Assembly: GCF_051020765.1 (NCBI RefSeq) | Contig: NW_027469242.1 | Location: 238,754-302,753 of the forward strand | DNA: 64,000 nucleotides | Reading direction: 5' to 3' | Source: Lasioglossum baleicum | Taxonomy: Eukaryota; Arthropoda; Insecta; Hymenoptera; Halictidae | Shown here: positions 11,251-23,269 of the stretch, piece after piece | Numbering within the stretch: position 1 is the stretch's first letter | Layout: the number at the start of each line of letters is the position of its first letter | Translations under genes and position numbers: made by a program | The notes under the pieces: generated by a model | What the model was told of the DNA's origin: nothing | Database searches by the model: none | The model's input: the letters and a program-made list of their open reading frames with translations, nothing else

Positions 11251-12847
11251 CACGTGTTTTTACTCGACTAGCCTGCGGGATGCATCGTCTCGCACGTGTT
11301 TTTACTCGACTAGCCTGCGGGATGCATCCTCTCGCACGTGTTTTTGCTCGACTAGCCATGCGCATCCCAAAAAACCTGCGCATGCGCATCCCACAAAACC
11401 TCGCACGTGTTTTTACTCGACTAGCCTGCGGGATGCATCCTCTCGCACGTGTTTTTACTCGACTAGCCTGCGGGATGCATCCCCTCGCACGTGTTTGTGC
11501 TCGACTAGCCATGCGCATCCCAAAAAACCTGCACAAGCGCATCCCAAAAAACCTGCGCATGCGCATCCCACAAAACCTGCGCATGCGCATCCCACAAAAC
11601 CTCGCACGTGTTTTTACTCGGCTAGCCTGCGGGATGCATCCTCTCGCACGTGTTTTTACTCGACTTGCCTGCGGGATGCATCCTCTCGCACGTGTTTTTA
11701 CTCCACTAGCCTGCGGGATGCATCCTCTCGCACGTGTTTTTGCTCGACTAGCCATGCGCATCCCAAAAAACCTGCACAAGCGCATCCCAAAAAACCTGCG
11801 CATGCGCATCCCACAAAACATGCGCATGCGCATCCCACAAAACCTCGCACGTGTTTTTACTCGACTTGCCTGCGGGATGCATCCTCTCGCACGTGTTTTT
11901 ACTCGACTTGCCTGCGGGATGCATCCTCTCGCACGTGTTTTTACTCGACTACCCTGCGGGATGCATCCTCTCGCACGTGTTTTTGCTCGACTAGCCATGC
12001 GCATCCCAAAAAACCTGCGCATGCGCATCCCACAAAACCTGCGTATGCGCATCCCACAAAACCTCGCACGTGTTTTTACTCGGCTAGCCTGCAGGATGCA
12101 TCCTCTCGCACGTGTTTTTACTCGACTAGCCTGCGGGATGCATCCTCTCGCACGTGTTTTTGCTCGACTAGCCATGCGCATCCCAAAAAACCTGCACATG
12201 CGCATCCCAAAAAACCTCGCACGTGTTTTTACTCGACTAGCCTGCGGGATGCATCCTCTCGCACGTGTTTTTGCTCGGCTAGCCTGCGGGATGCATCCTC
12301 TCGCACGTGTTTTTGCTCGACTAGCCATGCGCATCCCAAAAAACCTGCGCATGCGCATCCCACAAAACCTGCGCATGCGCATCCCACAAAACCTCGCACG
12401 TGTTTTTACTCGACTAGCCTGCGGGATGCATCGTCTCGCACGTGTTTTTGCTCGACTAGCCTGCGGGATGCATCCTCTCGCACGTGTTTTTGCTCGACTA
12501 GCCATGCGCATCCCAAAAAACCTGCGCATGCGCATCCCAAAAAATCTACGAATGCGCATCCCACAAAACCTCGCACGTGTCTTTACTCGACTAGCCTGCG
12601 GGATGCATCCTCTCCCACGTGTTTTTGCTCGACTAGCCTGCGGGATGCATCCTCTCGCACGTGTTTTTACTTGACTAGCCTGCGGGATGCATCCTCTCGC
12701 ACGTGTTTTTGCTCGACTAGCCATGCGCATCCCAAAAAACCTGCGCATGCGCATCCCACATAACCTCGCACGTGTTTTTACTCGACTAGCCTGCGGGATG
12801 CATCCTCTCGCACGTGTTTTTACTCGACTAGCCTGCGGGATGCATCC
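11251..12847 (+). repeat. Family 2 unit, second copy of the 2,601-bp-offset duplication
   Basis: This is the partner of 8,650-10,246; the same rare variants recur in order (ACTCCACTAG near 11,700, CTACGAATGCG near 12,547, TTACTTGACTAG near 12,670). The clean match stops at 12,848 with a one-base insertion. The homology then continues with many indels relative to 10,247-11,290. Confidence 0.88.
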
Positions 12848-13905
12848 TCCTCGCACGTGTTTTTTGCTCGACTAGCCATGCGCATCCCCAAAAAACCTGC
12901 ACAAGCGCATCCCAAAAAACCTGCGCATGCGCATCCCACAAACCTGCGCATGCGCATCCACAAAACCTCGCACGTGTTTTTACTCGGCTAGCCTGCGGGA
13001 TGCATCCTCTCGCACGTGTTTTTACTCGACTTGCCTGCGGGATGCATCCTCTCGCACGTGTTTTTACTCGACTAGCCTGCGGGATGCATCCTCTCGCACG
13101 TGTTTTTGCTCGACTAGCCATGCGCATCCCAAAAAACCTGCACAAGCGCATCCCAAAAAACCTGCGCATGCGCATCCCACAAAACATGCGCATGCGCATC
13201 CCACAAAACCTCGCACGTGTTTTTACTCGACTAGCCTGCGGGATGCATACTCTCGCACGTGTTTTTACTCGACTTGCCTGCGGATGCATCCTCTCGCACG
13301 TGTTTTTACTCGACTTGCCTGCGGATGCATCCTCTCGCACGTGTTTTTACTCGACTACCCTGCGGGATGCATCCTCTCGCACGTGTTTTTTGCTCGACTA
13401 GCCATGCGCATCCCAAAAAACCTGCGCATGCGCATCCCAAAAAACCTGCGCATGCGCATCCCACAAAACCTGCGTATGCGCATCCCACAAAACCTCGCAC
13501 GTGTTTTTACTCGGCTAGCCTGCAGGATGCATCCTCTCGCACGTGTTTTTACTCGACTAGCCTGCGGGATGCATCCTCTCGCACGTGTTTTTGCTCGACT
13601 AGCCATGCGCATCCCAAAAAACCTGCACATGCGCATCCAAAAAACCTGCGCATGCGCATCCCACAAAACCTCGCACGTGTTTTTACTCGACTAGCCTGCG
13701 GGGATGCATCCTCTCGCACGTGTTTTTGCTCGGCTAGCCTGCGGGATGCATCCTCTCGCACGTGTTTTTGCTCGACTAGCCATGCGCATCCCAAAAAACC
13801 TGCGCATGCGCATCCCACAAAACCTGCGCATGCGCATCCCACAAAACCTCGCACGTGTTTTTACTCGACTAGCCTGCGGGATGCATCGTCTCGCACGTGT
13901 TTTTT
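12848..13905 (+). repeat. Indel-rich partial family 2 unit
   Basis: Follows the order of 10,247-11,290 but carries about eleven one-base length changes. The insertions are at about 12,849, 12,862, 12,888, 13,390, 13,701 and 13,898. The deletions are at about 12,938, 12,958, 13,282, 13,322 and 13,637. Most fall in homopolymers (T5 to T6, G3 to G4 or G2, C3 to C2 or C4). Either this copy is decayed or the consensus is poor here. Confidence 0.8.
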
Positions 13906-15049
13906 ACTCGACTAGCCTGCGGGATGCATCCTCTCGCACGTGTTTTTGCTCGACTAGCCATGCGCATCCCAAAAAACCTGCGCATGCGCATCCCAAAAAA
14001 TCTGCGCATGCGCATCCCACAAAACCTCGCACGTGTTTGTGCTCGACTAGCCTGCGGGATGCATCCTTTCGCACGTGTTTTTACTCGACTAGCCTGCGGG
14101 ATGCATCCTCTCGCACGTGCTTTTGCTCGACTAGCCTGCGGGATGCATCCTCTCGCACGTGTTTTGGCTCGACTAGCCATGCGCATCCCAAAAAACCTGC
14201 GCATGCGCATCCCAAAAAATCTGCGCATGCGCATCCCACAAAACCTGCGCATGCGCATCCCACAAAACCTCGCACGTGTTTGTGCTCGACTAGCCTGCGG
14301 GATGCATCCTTTCGCACGTGTTTTTACTCGACTAGCCTGCGGGATGCATCCTCTCGCACGTGTTTGTGCTCGACTAGCCTGCGGGATGCATCCTCTCGCA
14401 CGTGTTTTTACTCGACTAGCCTGCGGGATGGATCCTCTCGCACGTGTTTTTACTCGACTAGCCTGCGGGATGCATCCTCTCGCACGTGTTTTTGCTCGAC
14501 TAGCCTGCGGGATGCATCCTCTCGCACGTGTTTTTGCTCGACTAGCCATGCGCATCCCAAAAAACCTGCGCATGCGCATCCCAAAAAATCTGCGAATGCG
14601 CATCCCACAAAACCTCGCACGTGTCTTTACTCGACTAGCCATGCGCATCCCAAAAAACCTGCGCATGCGCATCCCAAAAAATCTGCGAATGCGCATCCCA
14701 CAAAACCTCGCACGTGTCTTTACTCGACTAGCCTGCGGGATGCATCCTCTCGCACGTGTTTTTGCTCGACTAGCCATGCGCATCCCAAAAAACCTGCGCA
14801 TGCGCATCCCAAAAAACCTGCGCATGCGCATCCCACAAAACCTGCGCAAGCGCATCCCACAAAACCTCGCACGTGTTTTTACTCGACTAGCCTGCGGGAT
14901 GCATCGTCTCGCACGTGTTTTTACTCGACTAGCCTGCGGGATGCATCCTCTCGCACGTGTTTTTGCTCGACTAGCCATGCGCATCCCAAAAAACCTGCGC
15001 ATGCGCATCCCAAAAAATCTGCGCATGCGCATCCCACAAAACCTCGCAC

Positions 15050-16230
15050 GTGTTTGTGCTCGACTAGCCTGCGGGATGCATCCTCTCGCACGTGTTTTTA
15101 CTCGACTAGCCTGCGGGATGGATCCTCTCGCACGTGTTTTTACTCGACTAGCCTGCGGGATGCATCCTCTCGCACGTGTTTTTGCTCGACTAGCCTGCGG
15201 GATGCATCCTCTCGCACGTGTTTTTGCTCGACTAGCCATGCGCATCCCAAAAAACCTGCGCATGCGCATCCCAAAAAATCTGCGCATGCGCATCCCACAA
15301 AACCTCGCACGTGTTTTTACTCGAGTAGCCTGCGGGATGCATCCTCTCGCACGTGTTTTTACTCGACTAGCCTGCGGGATGCATCCTCTCGCACGTGTTT
15401 TTGCTCGACTAGCCATGCGCATCCCAAAAAACCTGCACATGCGTATCCCAAAAAACCTGCGCATGCGCATCCCACAAAACCTGCGCATGCGCATCCCACA
15501 AAACCTCGCACGTGTTTTTACTCGACTAGCCTGCGGGAAGCATCCTCTTGCACGTGTTTTTACTCGACTAGCCTGCGGGATGCATCCTCTCGCACGTGTT
15601 TATACTCGACTAGCCTGCGGGATGCATCCTCTTGCACGTGTTTTTACTCGACTAGCCTGCAGGATGCATCCTCTCGCACGTGTTTTTCCTCGACTAGCCT
15701 GCGGGATGCATCCTCTCGCACGTGTTTTTACTCGACTAGCCTGCGGGATGCATCCTCTCGCACGTGTTTTTACTCGACTACCCTGCGGGATGCATCCTCT
15801 CGCACGTGTTTTTGCTCGACTAACCATGCGCATCCCAAAAAACCTGCGCATGCGCATCCCAAAAAATCTGCGCATGCGCATCCCACAAAACCTGCGCATG
15901 CGCATCCCACAAAACCTCCCACGTGTTTGTGCTCGACTAGCCTGCGGGATGCATCCTTTCGCACGTGTTTTTACTCGACTAGCCTGCGGGATGCATCCTC
16001 TCGCACGTGTTTGTGCTCGACTAGCCTGCGGGATGCATCCTCTCGCACGTGTTTTTACTCGACTAGCCTGCGGGATGGATCCTCTCGCACGTGTTTTTAC
16101 TCGACTAGCCTGCGGGATGCATCCTCTCGCACGTGTTTTTGCTCGACTAGCCTGCGGGATGCATCCTCTCGCACGTGTTTTTGCTCGACTAGCCATGCGC
16201 ATCCCAAAAAACCTGCGCATGCGCATCCCA
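15050..16230 (+). repeat. 1,881-bp-offset duplication, first copy
   Basis: Matches 16,930-18,110. Shared rare variants include ACTCGAGTAGCC (about 15,322), GGGAAGCATCCTCTTG (about 15,536), TTTATACTCG (about 15,600), TTTTTCCTCGAC (about 15,688), CTCGACTAACCATGCG (about 15,816) and ACCTCCCACGTG (about 15,915). CATGCGTATCC (about 15,430) is private to this copy. Confidence 0.86.
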
Positions 16231-16929
16231 AAAAATCTGCGAATGCGCATCCCACAAAACCTCGCACGTGTCTTTACTCGACTAGCCTGCGGGATGCATC
16301 CTCTCGCACGTGTTTTTGCTCGACTAGCCATGCGCATCCCAAAAAACCTGCGCATGTGCATCCCAAAAAACCTGCGCATGCGCATCCCACAAAACCTGCG
16401 CAAGCGCATCCCACAAAACCTCGCACGTGTTTTTACTCGACTAGCCTGCGGGATGCATCGTCTCGCACGTGTTTTTACTCGACTAGCCTGCGGGATGCAT
16501 CCTCTCGCACGTGTTTTTGCTCGACTAGCCATGCGCATCCCAAAAAACCTGCGCATGCGCATCCCAAAAAATCTGCGCATGCGCATCCCACAAAACCTCG
16601 CACGTGTTTGTGCTCGACTAGCCTGCGGGATGCATCCTTTCGCACGTGTTTTTACTCGACTAGCCTGCGGGATGCATCCTCTCGCACGTGTTTTTGCTCG
16701 ACTAGCCTGCGGGATGCATCCTCTCGCACGTGTTTTTGCTCGACTAGCCATGCGCATCCCAAAAAACCTGCGCATGCGCATCCCAAAAAATCTGCGCATG
16801 CGCATCCCACAAAACCTGCGCATGCGCATCCCACAAAACCTCGCACGTGTTTGTGCTCGACTAGCATGCGGGATGCATCCTTTCGCACGTGTTTTTACTC
16901 GACTAGCCTGCGGGATGCATCCTCTCGCA

Positions 16930-18110
16930 CGTGTTTGTGCTCGACTAGCCTGCGGGATGCATCCTCTCGCACGTGTTTTTACTCGACTAGCCTGCGGGAT
17001 GGATCCTCTCGCACGTGTTTTTACTCGACTAGCCTGCGGGATGCATCCTCTCTCACGTGTTTTTGCTCGACTAGCCTGCGGGATGCATCCTCTCGCACGT
17101 GTTTTTGCTCGACTAGCCATGCGCATCCCAAAAAACCTGCGCATGCGCATCCCAAAAAATCTGCGCATGCGCATCCCACAAAACCTCGCACGTGTTTTTA
17201 CTCGAGTAGCCTGCGGGATGCATCCTCTCGCACGTGTTTTTACTCGACTAGCCTGCGGGATGCATCCTCTCGCACGTGTTTTTGCTCGACTAGCCATGCG
17301 CATCCCAAAAAACCTGCACATGCGCATCCCAAAAAACCTGCGCATGCGCATCCCACAAAACCTGCGCATGCGCATCCCACAAAACCTCGCACGTGTTTTT
17401 ACTCGACTAGCCTGCGGGAAGCATCCTCTTGCACGTGTTTTTACTCGACTAGCCTGCGGGATGCATCCTCTCGCACGTGTTTATACTCGACTAGCCTGCG
17501 GGATGCATCCTCTTGCACGTGTTTTTACTCGACTAGCCTGCAGGATGCATCCTCTCGCACGTGTTTTTCCTCGACTAGCCTGCGGGATGCATCCTCTCGC
17601 ACGTGTTTTTACTCGACTAGCCTGCGGGATGCATCCTCTCGCACGTGTTTTTACTCGACTACCCTGCGGGATGCATCCTCTCGCACGTGTTTTTGCTCGA
17701 CTAACCATGCGCATCCCAAAAAACCTGCGCATGCGCATCCCAAAAAATCTGCGCATGCGCATCCCACAAAACCTGCGCATGCGCATCCCACAAAACCTCC
17801 CACGTGTTTGTGCTCGACTAGCCTGCGGGATGCATCCTTTCGCACGTGTTTTTACTCGACTAGCCTGCGGGATGCATCCTCTCGCACGTGTTTGTGCTCG
17901 ACTAGCCTGCGGGATGCATCCTCTCGCACGTGTTTTTACTCGACTAGCCTGCGGGATGGATCCTCTCGCACGTGTTTTTACTCGACTAGCCTGCGGGATG
18001 CATCCTCTCGCACGTGTTTTTGCTCGACTAGCCTGCGGGATGCATCCTCTCGCACGTGTTTTTGCTCGACTAGCCATGCGCATCCCAAAAAACCTGCGCA
18101 TCCGCATCCC
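16930..18110 (+). repeat. 1,881-bp-offset duplication, second copy
   Basis: Partner of 15,050-16,230 with the same rare variants in order (ACTCGAGTAG near 17,203, TTTTTCCTCGAC near 17,569, CTCGACTAACC near 17,697). Private changes include CTCTCTCACGTG near 17,050 and CATCCGCATCC near 18,100. A CCTCCGGGATGCAG unit at about 18,170 lies just past the right edge. Confidence 0.86.
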
Positions 18111-18400
18111 AAAAAATCTGCGCATGCGCATCCCACAAAACCTCGCACGTGTTTTTACTCGACTAGCCTCCGGGATGCAGCCTCTCGCACGTGTTTTTAC
18201 TCGACTAGCCTGCGGGATGCATCCTCTCGCACGTGTTTTTACTCGACTAGCCTGCGGGATGCATCCTCTCGCACGTGTTTTTGCTCGACTAGCCATGCGC
18301 ATCCCAAAAAACCTGCACAGGCGCATCCCAAAAAACCTGCGCATGCGCATCCCACAAAACCTGCGCATGCGCATCCCACAAAACCTCGCACGTGTTTTTA

Positions 18401-21400
18401 CTCGACTAGCCTGCGGGAAGCATCCTCTTGCACGTGTTTTTACTCGACTAGCCTGCGGGATGCATCCTCTCGCACGTGTTTATACTCGACTAGCCTGCGG
18501 GATGCATCCTCTTGCACGTGTTTTTACTCGACTAGCCTGCGGGATGCATCCTCTCGCACGTGTTTTTACTCGACTACCCTGCGGGATGCATCCTCTCGCA
18601 CGTGTTTTTGCTCGACTAGCCATGCGCATCCCAAAAAACCTGCGCATGCGCATCCCACAAAACCTCGCACGTGTTTTTACTCGACTAGCCTGCGGGATGC
18701 ATCCTCTCGCACGTGTTTTTACTCGACTAGCCTGCGGGATGCATCCTCTCGCACGTGTTTTTGCTCGACTAGCCATGCGCATAAAAAAAAACCTGCACAT
18801 GCGCATCCCAAAAAACCTGCGCATGCGCATCCCACAAAACCTGCGCATGCGCATCCCACAAAACCTCGCACGTGTTTTTACTCGACTAGCCTGCGGGATG
18901 CATCCTCTCGCACGTGTTTTTGCTCGGCTAGCCTGCGGGTTGCATCCTCTCGCACGTGTTTTTGCTCGACTAGCCTGCGGGACGCATCCTCTCGCACGTG
19001 TTTTTACTCGACTAGCCTGCAGGATGCATCCTCTCGCACGTGTTTTTACTCGACTAGCCTGCGGGATGCATCCTCTCGCACGTGTTTTTGCTCGACTAGC
19101 CTGCGGGATGCATCCTCTCGCACGTGTTTTTGCTCGACTAGCCTGCGGGATGCATCCTCTCGCACGTGTTTTTGCTCGACTAGCCTGCGGGATGCATCCT
19201 CTCGCACGTGTTTTTGCTCGACTAGCCTGCGGGATGCATCCTCTCGCACGTGTTTTTACTCGACTAGCCTGCGGGATGCATCCTCTCGCACGTGTTTTTG
19301 CTCGACTAGCCTGCGGGATGCATCCTCTCGCACGTGTTTTTACTCGACTAGCCTGCGGGATGCATCCTCTCGCACGTGTTTTTATTCGACTACTCTGCGG
19401 AATGCATCCTCTCGCACGTGTTTTTGCTCGACTAGCCATGCGCATCCCAAAAAACCTGCGCATGCGCATCCCAAAAAACCTCGCACGTGTTTGTGCTCGA
19501 CTAGCCTGCGGGATGCATCCTTTCGCACGTGTGTTTACTCGACTAGCCTGCGGGATGCATCCTCTCGCACGTGTTTTTGCTCGTCTAGCCTGCGGGATGC
19601 ATCCTCTCGCACGTGTTTTTGCTCGACTAGCCATGCGCATCCCAAAAAACCTGCGCATGCGCATCCCAAAAAATCTGCGCATGCGCATCCCACAAAACCT
19701 GCGCATGCGCATCCCACAAAACCTCGCACGTGTTTTTACTCGACTAGCCTGCGGGAAGCATCCTCTTGCACGTGTTTTTACTCGACTAGCCTGCGGGATG
19801 CATCCTCTCGCACGTGTTTTTACTCGACTAGCCTGCGGGATGCATCCTCTCGCACGTGTTTTTACTCGACTAGCCTGCAGGATGCATCCTCTCGCACGTG
19901 TTTTTACTCGACTAGCCTGCGGGATGCATCCTCTCGCACGTGTTTTTGCTCAACTAGCCTGCGGGATGCATCCTCTCGCACGTGTTTTTACTCGACTACC
20001 CTGCGGGATGCATCCTCTCGCACGTGTTTTTGCTCGACTAGCCATGCGCATCCCAAAAAACCTGCGCATGCGCATCCCACAAAACCTCGCACGTGTTTGT
20101 GCTCGACTAGCCTGCGGGATGCATCCTTTCGCACGTGTTTTTACTCGACTAGCCTGCGGGATGCATCCTCTCGCACGTGTTTGTGCTCGACTAGCCTGCG
20201 GGATGCATCCTCTCGCACGTGTTTTTACTCGACTAGCCTGCGGGATGGATCCTCTCGCACGTGTTTTTACTCGACTAGCCTGCGGGATGCATCCTCTCGC
20301 ACGTGTTTTTGCTCGACTAGCCTGCGGGATGCATCCTCTCGCACGTGTTTTTGCTCGACTAGCCATGCGCATCCCAAAAAACCTGCGCATGCGCATCCCA
20401 AAAAATCTGCGAATGCGCATCCCACAAAACCTCGCACGTGTCTTTACTCGACTAGCCTGCGGGATGCATCCTCTCGCACGTGTTTTTGCTCGACTAGCCT
20501 GCGGGATGCATCCTCTCGCACGTGTTTTTACTCGACTAGCCTGCGGGATGCATCCTCTCGCACGTGTTTTTGCTCGACTAGCCATGCGCATCCCAAAAAA
20601 CCTGCGCATGCGCATCCCAAAAAACCTGCGCATGCGCATCCCACAAAACCTGCGCAAGCGCATCCCACAAAACCTCGCACGTGTTTTTACTCGACTAGCC
20701 TGCGGGAAGCATCCTCTTGCACGTGTTTTTACTCGACTAGCCTGCGGGATGCATCCTCTCGCACGTGTTTATACTCGACTAGCCTGCGGGATGCATCCTC
20801 TTGCACGTGTTTTTACTCGACTAGCCTGCAGGATGCATCCTCTCGCACGTGTTTTTTCTCGACTAGCCTGCGGGATGCATCCTCTCGCACGTGTTTGTGC
20901 TCGACTAGCCTGCGGGATGCATCCTCTCGCACGTGTTTTTACTCGACTAGCCTGCGGGATGGATCCTCTCGCACGTGTTTTTACTCGACTAGCCTGCGGG
21001 ATGCATCCTATCGCACGTGTTTTTGCTCGACTAGCCTGCGGGATGCATCCTCTCGCACGTGTTTTTGCTCGACTAGCCATGCGCATCCCAAAAAACCTGC
21101 GCATGCGCATCCCAAAAAATCTGCGCATGCGCATCCCACAAAACCTCGCACGTGTTTTTACTCGACTAGCCTGCGGGATGCATCCTCTCGCACGTGTTTT
21201 TACTCGACTAGCCTGCGGGATGCATCCTCTCGCACGTGTTTTTGCTCGACTAGCCATGCGCATCCCAAAAAACCTGCACATGCGCATCCCAAAAAACCTG
21301 CGCATGCGCATCCCACAAAACCTGCGCATGCGCATCGCACAAAACCTCGCACGTGTTTTTACTCGACTAGCCTGCGGGATGCATCCTCTCGCACGTGTTT

Positions 21401-23269
21401 TTGCTCGACTAGCCTGCGGGATGCATCCTCTCGCACGTGTTTTTGCTCGACTAGCCTGCGGGATGCATCCTTTCGCACGTGTTTTTACTCGACTAGCCTG
21501 CGGGATGCATCCTCTCGCACGTGTTTTTACTCGACTAGCCTGCGGGATGCATCCTCTCGCACGTGTTTTTGCTCGACTAGCCATGCGCATCCCAAAAAAC
21601 CTGCACATGCGCATCCCAAAAAACCTGCGCATGCGCATCCCACAAAACCTGCGCATGCGCATCGCACAAAACCTCGCACGTGTTTTTACTCGACTAGCCT
21701 GCGGGATGCATCCTCTCGCACGTGTTTTTGCTCGGCTAGCCTGCGGGATGCATCCTCTCGCACGTGTTTTTGCTCGACTAGCCTGCGGGATGCATCCTCT
21801 CGCACGTGTTTTTGCTCGACTAGCCTGCAGGATGCATCCTCTCGCACGTGTTTTTACTCGACTAGCCTGCGGGATGCATCCTCTCGCACGTGTTTTTACT
21901 CGACTACCCTGCGGGATGCATCCTCTCGCACGTGTTTTTGCTCGACTAGCCATGCGCATCCCAAAAAACCTGCGCATGCGCATCCCAAAAAACCTGCGTA
22001 TGCGCATCCCACAAAACCTCGCACGTGTTTTTACTCGACTAGCCTGCGGGATGCATCCTCTCGCACGTGTTTTTGCTCGACTAGCCATGCGCATCCCAAA
22101 AAACCTGCACATGCGCATCCAAAAAAACCAGCGCATGCGCATCCCACACAACCTGCGCATGCGCATCCCACAAAACCTCGCACGTGTTTTTACTCGACTA
22201 GCCTGCGGGATGCATCCTCTCGCACGTGATTTTGCTCGGCTAGCCTGCGGGATGCATCCTCTCGCACGTGTTTTTGCTCGACTAGCCATGCGCATCCCAA
22301 AAAACCTGCGCATGCGCATCCCAAAAAACCTGCGCATGCGCATCCCAAAAAACCTGCGCATGCGCATCCCACAAAACCTGCGCATGCGCATCCCACAAAA
22401 CCTCGCACGTGTTTTTACTCGACTAGCCTGCGAGATGCATCGTCTCGCACGTGTTTTTACTCGACTAGCCTGCGGGATGCATCCTCTCGCACGTGTTTAT
22501 GCTCGACTAGCCTGCGGGATGCATCCTCTCGCACGTGTTTTTGCTCGACTAGCCATGCGCATCCCACAAAACCTCGCACGTGTTTGTGCTCGACTAGCCT
22601 GCGGGATGCATCCTTTCGCACGTGTTTTTACTCGACTAGCCTGCGGGATGCATCCTCTCGCACGTGTTTGTGCTCGACTAGCCTGCGGGATGCATCCTCT
22701 CGCACGTGTTTTTACTCGACTAGCCTGCGGGATGCATCCTCTCGCACGTGTTTTTACTCGACTAGCCTGCGGGATGCATCCTCTCGCACGTGTTTTTACT
22801 CGACTAGCCTGCAGGATGCATCCTCTCGCACGTGTTTTTACTCGACTAGCCTGCGGGATGCATCCTCTCGCACGTGTTTTTGCTCGACTAGCCTGCGGGA
22901 TGCATCCTCTCGCACGTGTTTTTGCTCGACTAGCCTGCGGGATGCATCCTCTCGCACGTGTTTTTGCTCGACTAGCCTGCGGGATGCATCCTCTCGCACG
23001 TGTTTTTGCTCGACTAGCCTGCGGGATGCATCCTCTCGCACGTGTTTTTGCTCGGCTAGCCTGCGGGATGCATCCTCTCGCACGTGTTTTTGCTCGACTA
23101 GCCTGCGGGATGCATCCTCTCGCACGTGTTTTTGCTCGACTAGCCTGCAGGATGCATCCTCTCGCACGTGTTTTTACTCGACTAGCCTGCGGGATGCATC
23201 CTCTCGCACGTGTTTTTACTCGACTACCCTGCGGGATGCATCCTCTCGCACGTGTTTTTGCTCGACTAG
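18401..23269 (+). repeat. Mixed HOR domain between family 1-like and P/Q/R domains
   Basis: Begins with GGGAAGCATCCTCTTG and TTTATACTCG units, then the A9 B copy (about 18,782) and a long run of A units (about 18,870-19,430). From about 21,500 it resembles 24,700 onward (offset about 3,195), with CGCATCGCACAAAACC B copies and CCAGCGCATGCG. It ends in a run of about 16 A units (about 22,580-23,270) that includes seven consecutive A2 units. Confidence 0.8.
18715..19990 (+). repeat. Segment duplicated 19.13 kb downstream (first copy)
   Basis: Matches about 37,849-39,123 at offset 19,134, changing to 19,133 after a one-base deletion in the second copy near 37,934. Shared marks are the A9 B copy, GGGACGCATCC, TTTTTATTCGAC, GCGGAATGCATCC and CGTGTGTTTACTCG. 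Private changes in this copy include GCGGGTTGCATCC (about 18,940), CTACTCTGCGG (about 19,390) and CTCGTCTAGCC (about 19,581). Confidence 0.83.

Larger units (their letters stand above)
7081..13905 (+). repeat. HOR family 2 domain (about 2.2-2.6 kb units)
   Basis: Marked by B copies reading CACAAGCGCATCCC, by CACAAAACATGCGC, by ACTTGCCTGC A units, by TGCATACTC (8,447; 10,646; 13,247) and by GTGTCTTTACTCG (7,755; 9,978; 12,579). The last marker spacing gives periods of 2,223 and 2,601 bp, so about three units are present. One-base indels cluster at both edges (7,081-7,364 and 12,848-13,902), while the interior between them looks indel-free. Confidence 0.87.
13906..18400 (+). repeat. Family 1-like domain with 1,881-bp duplication
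   Basis: Bases from about 13,906 resemble 670-1,700 and 5,430-6,400: A3 units, CTTTCGCACG, GGATGGATCC and CAAAAAATCTGCG B copies. A direct duplication places about 15,050-16,230 next to 16,930-18,110 (offset 1,881). A unit at 14,621-14,650 is unusual because a GTCTTTACTCG A unit leads straight into a B block. No unique sequence is present. Confidence 0.85.
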
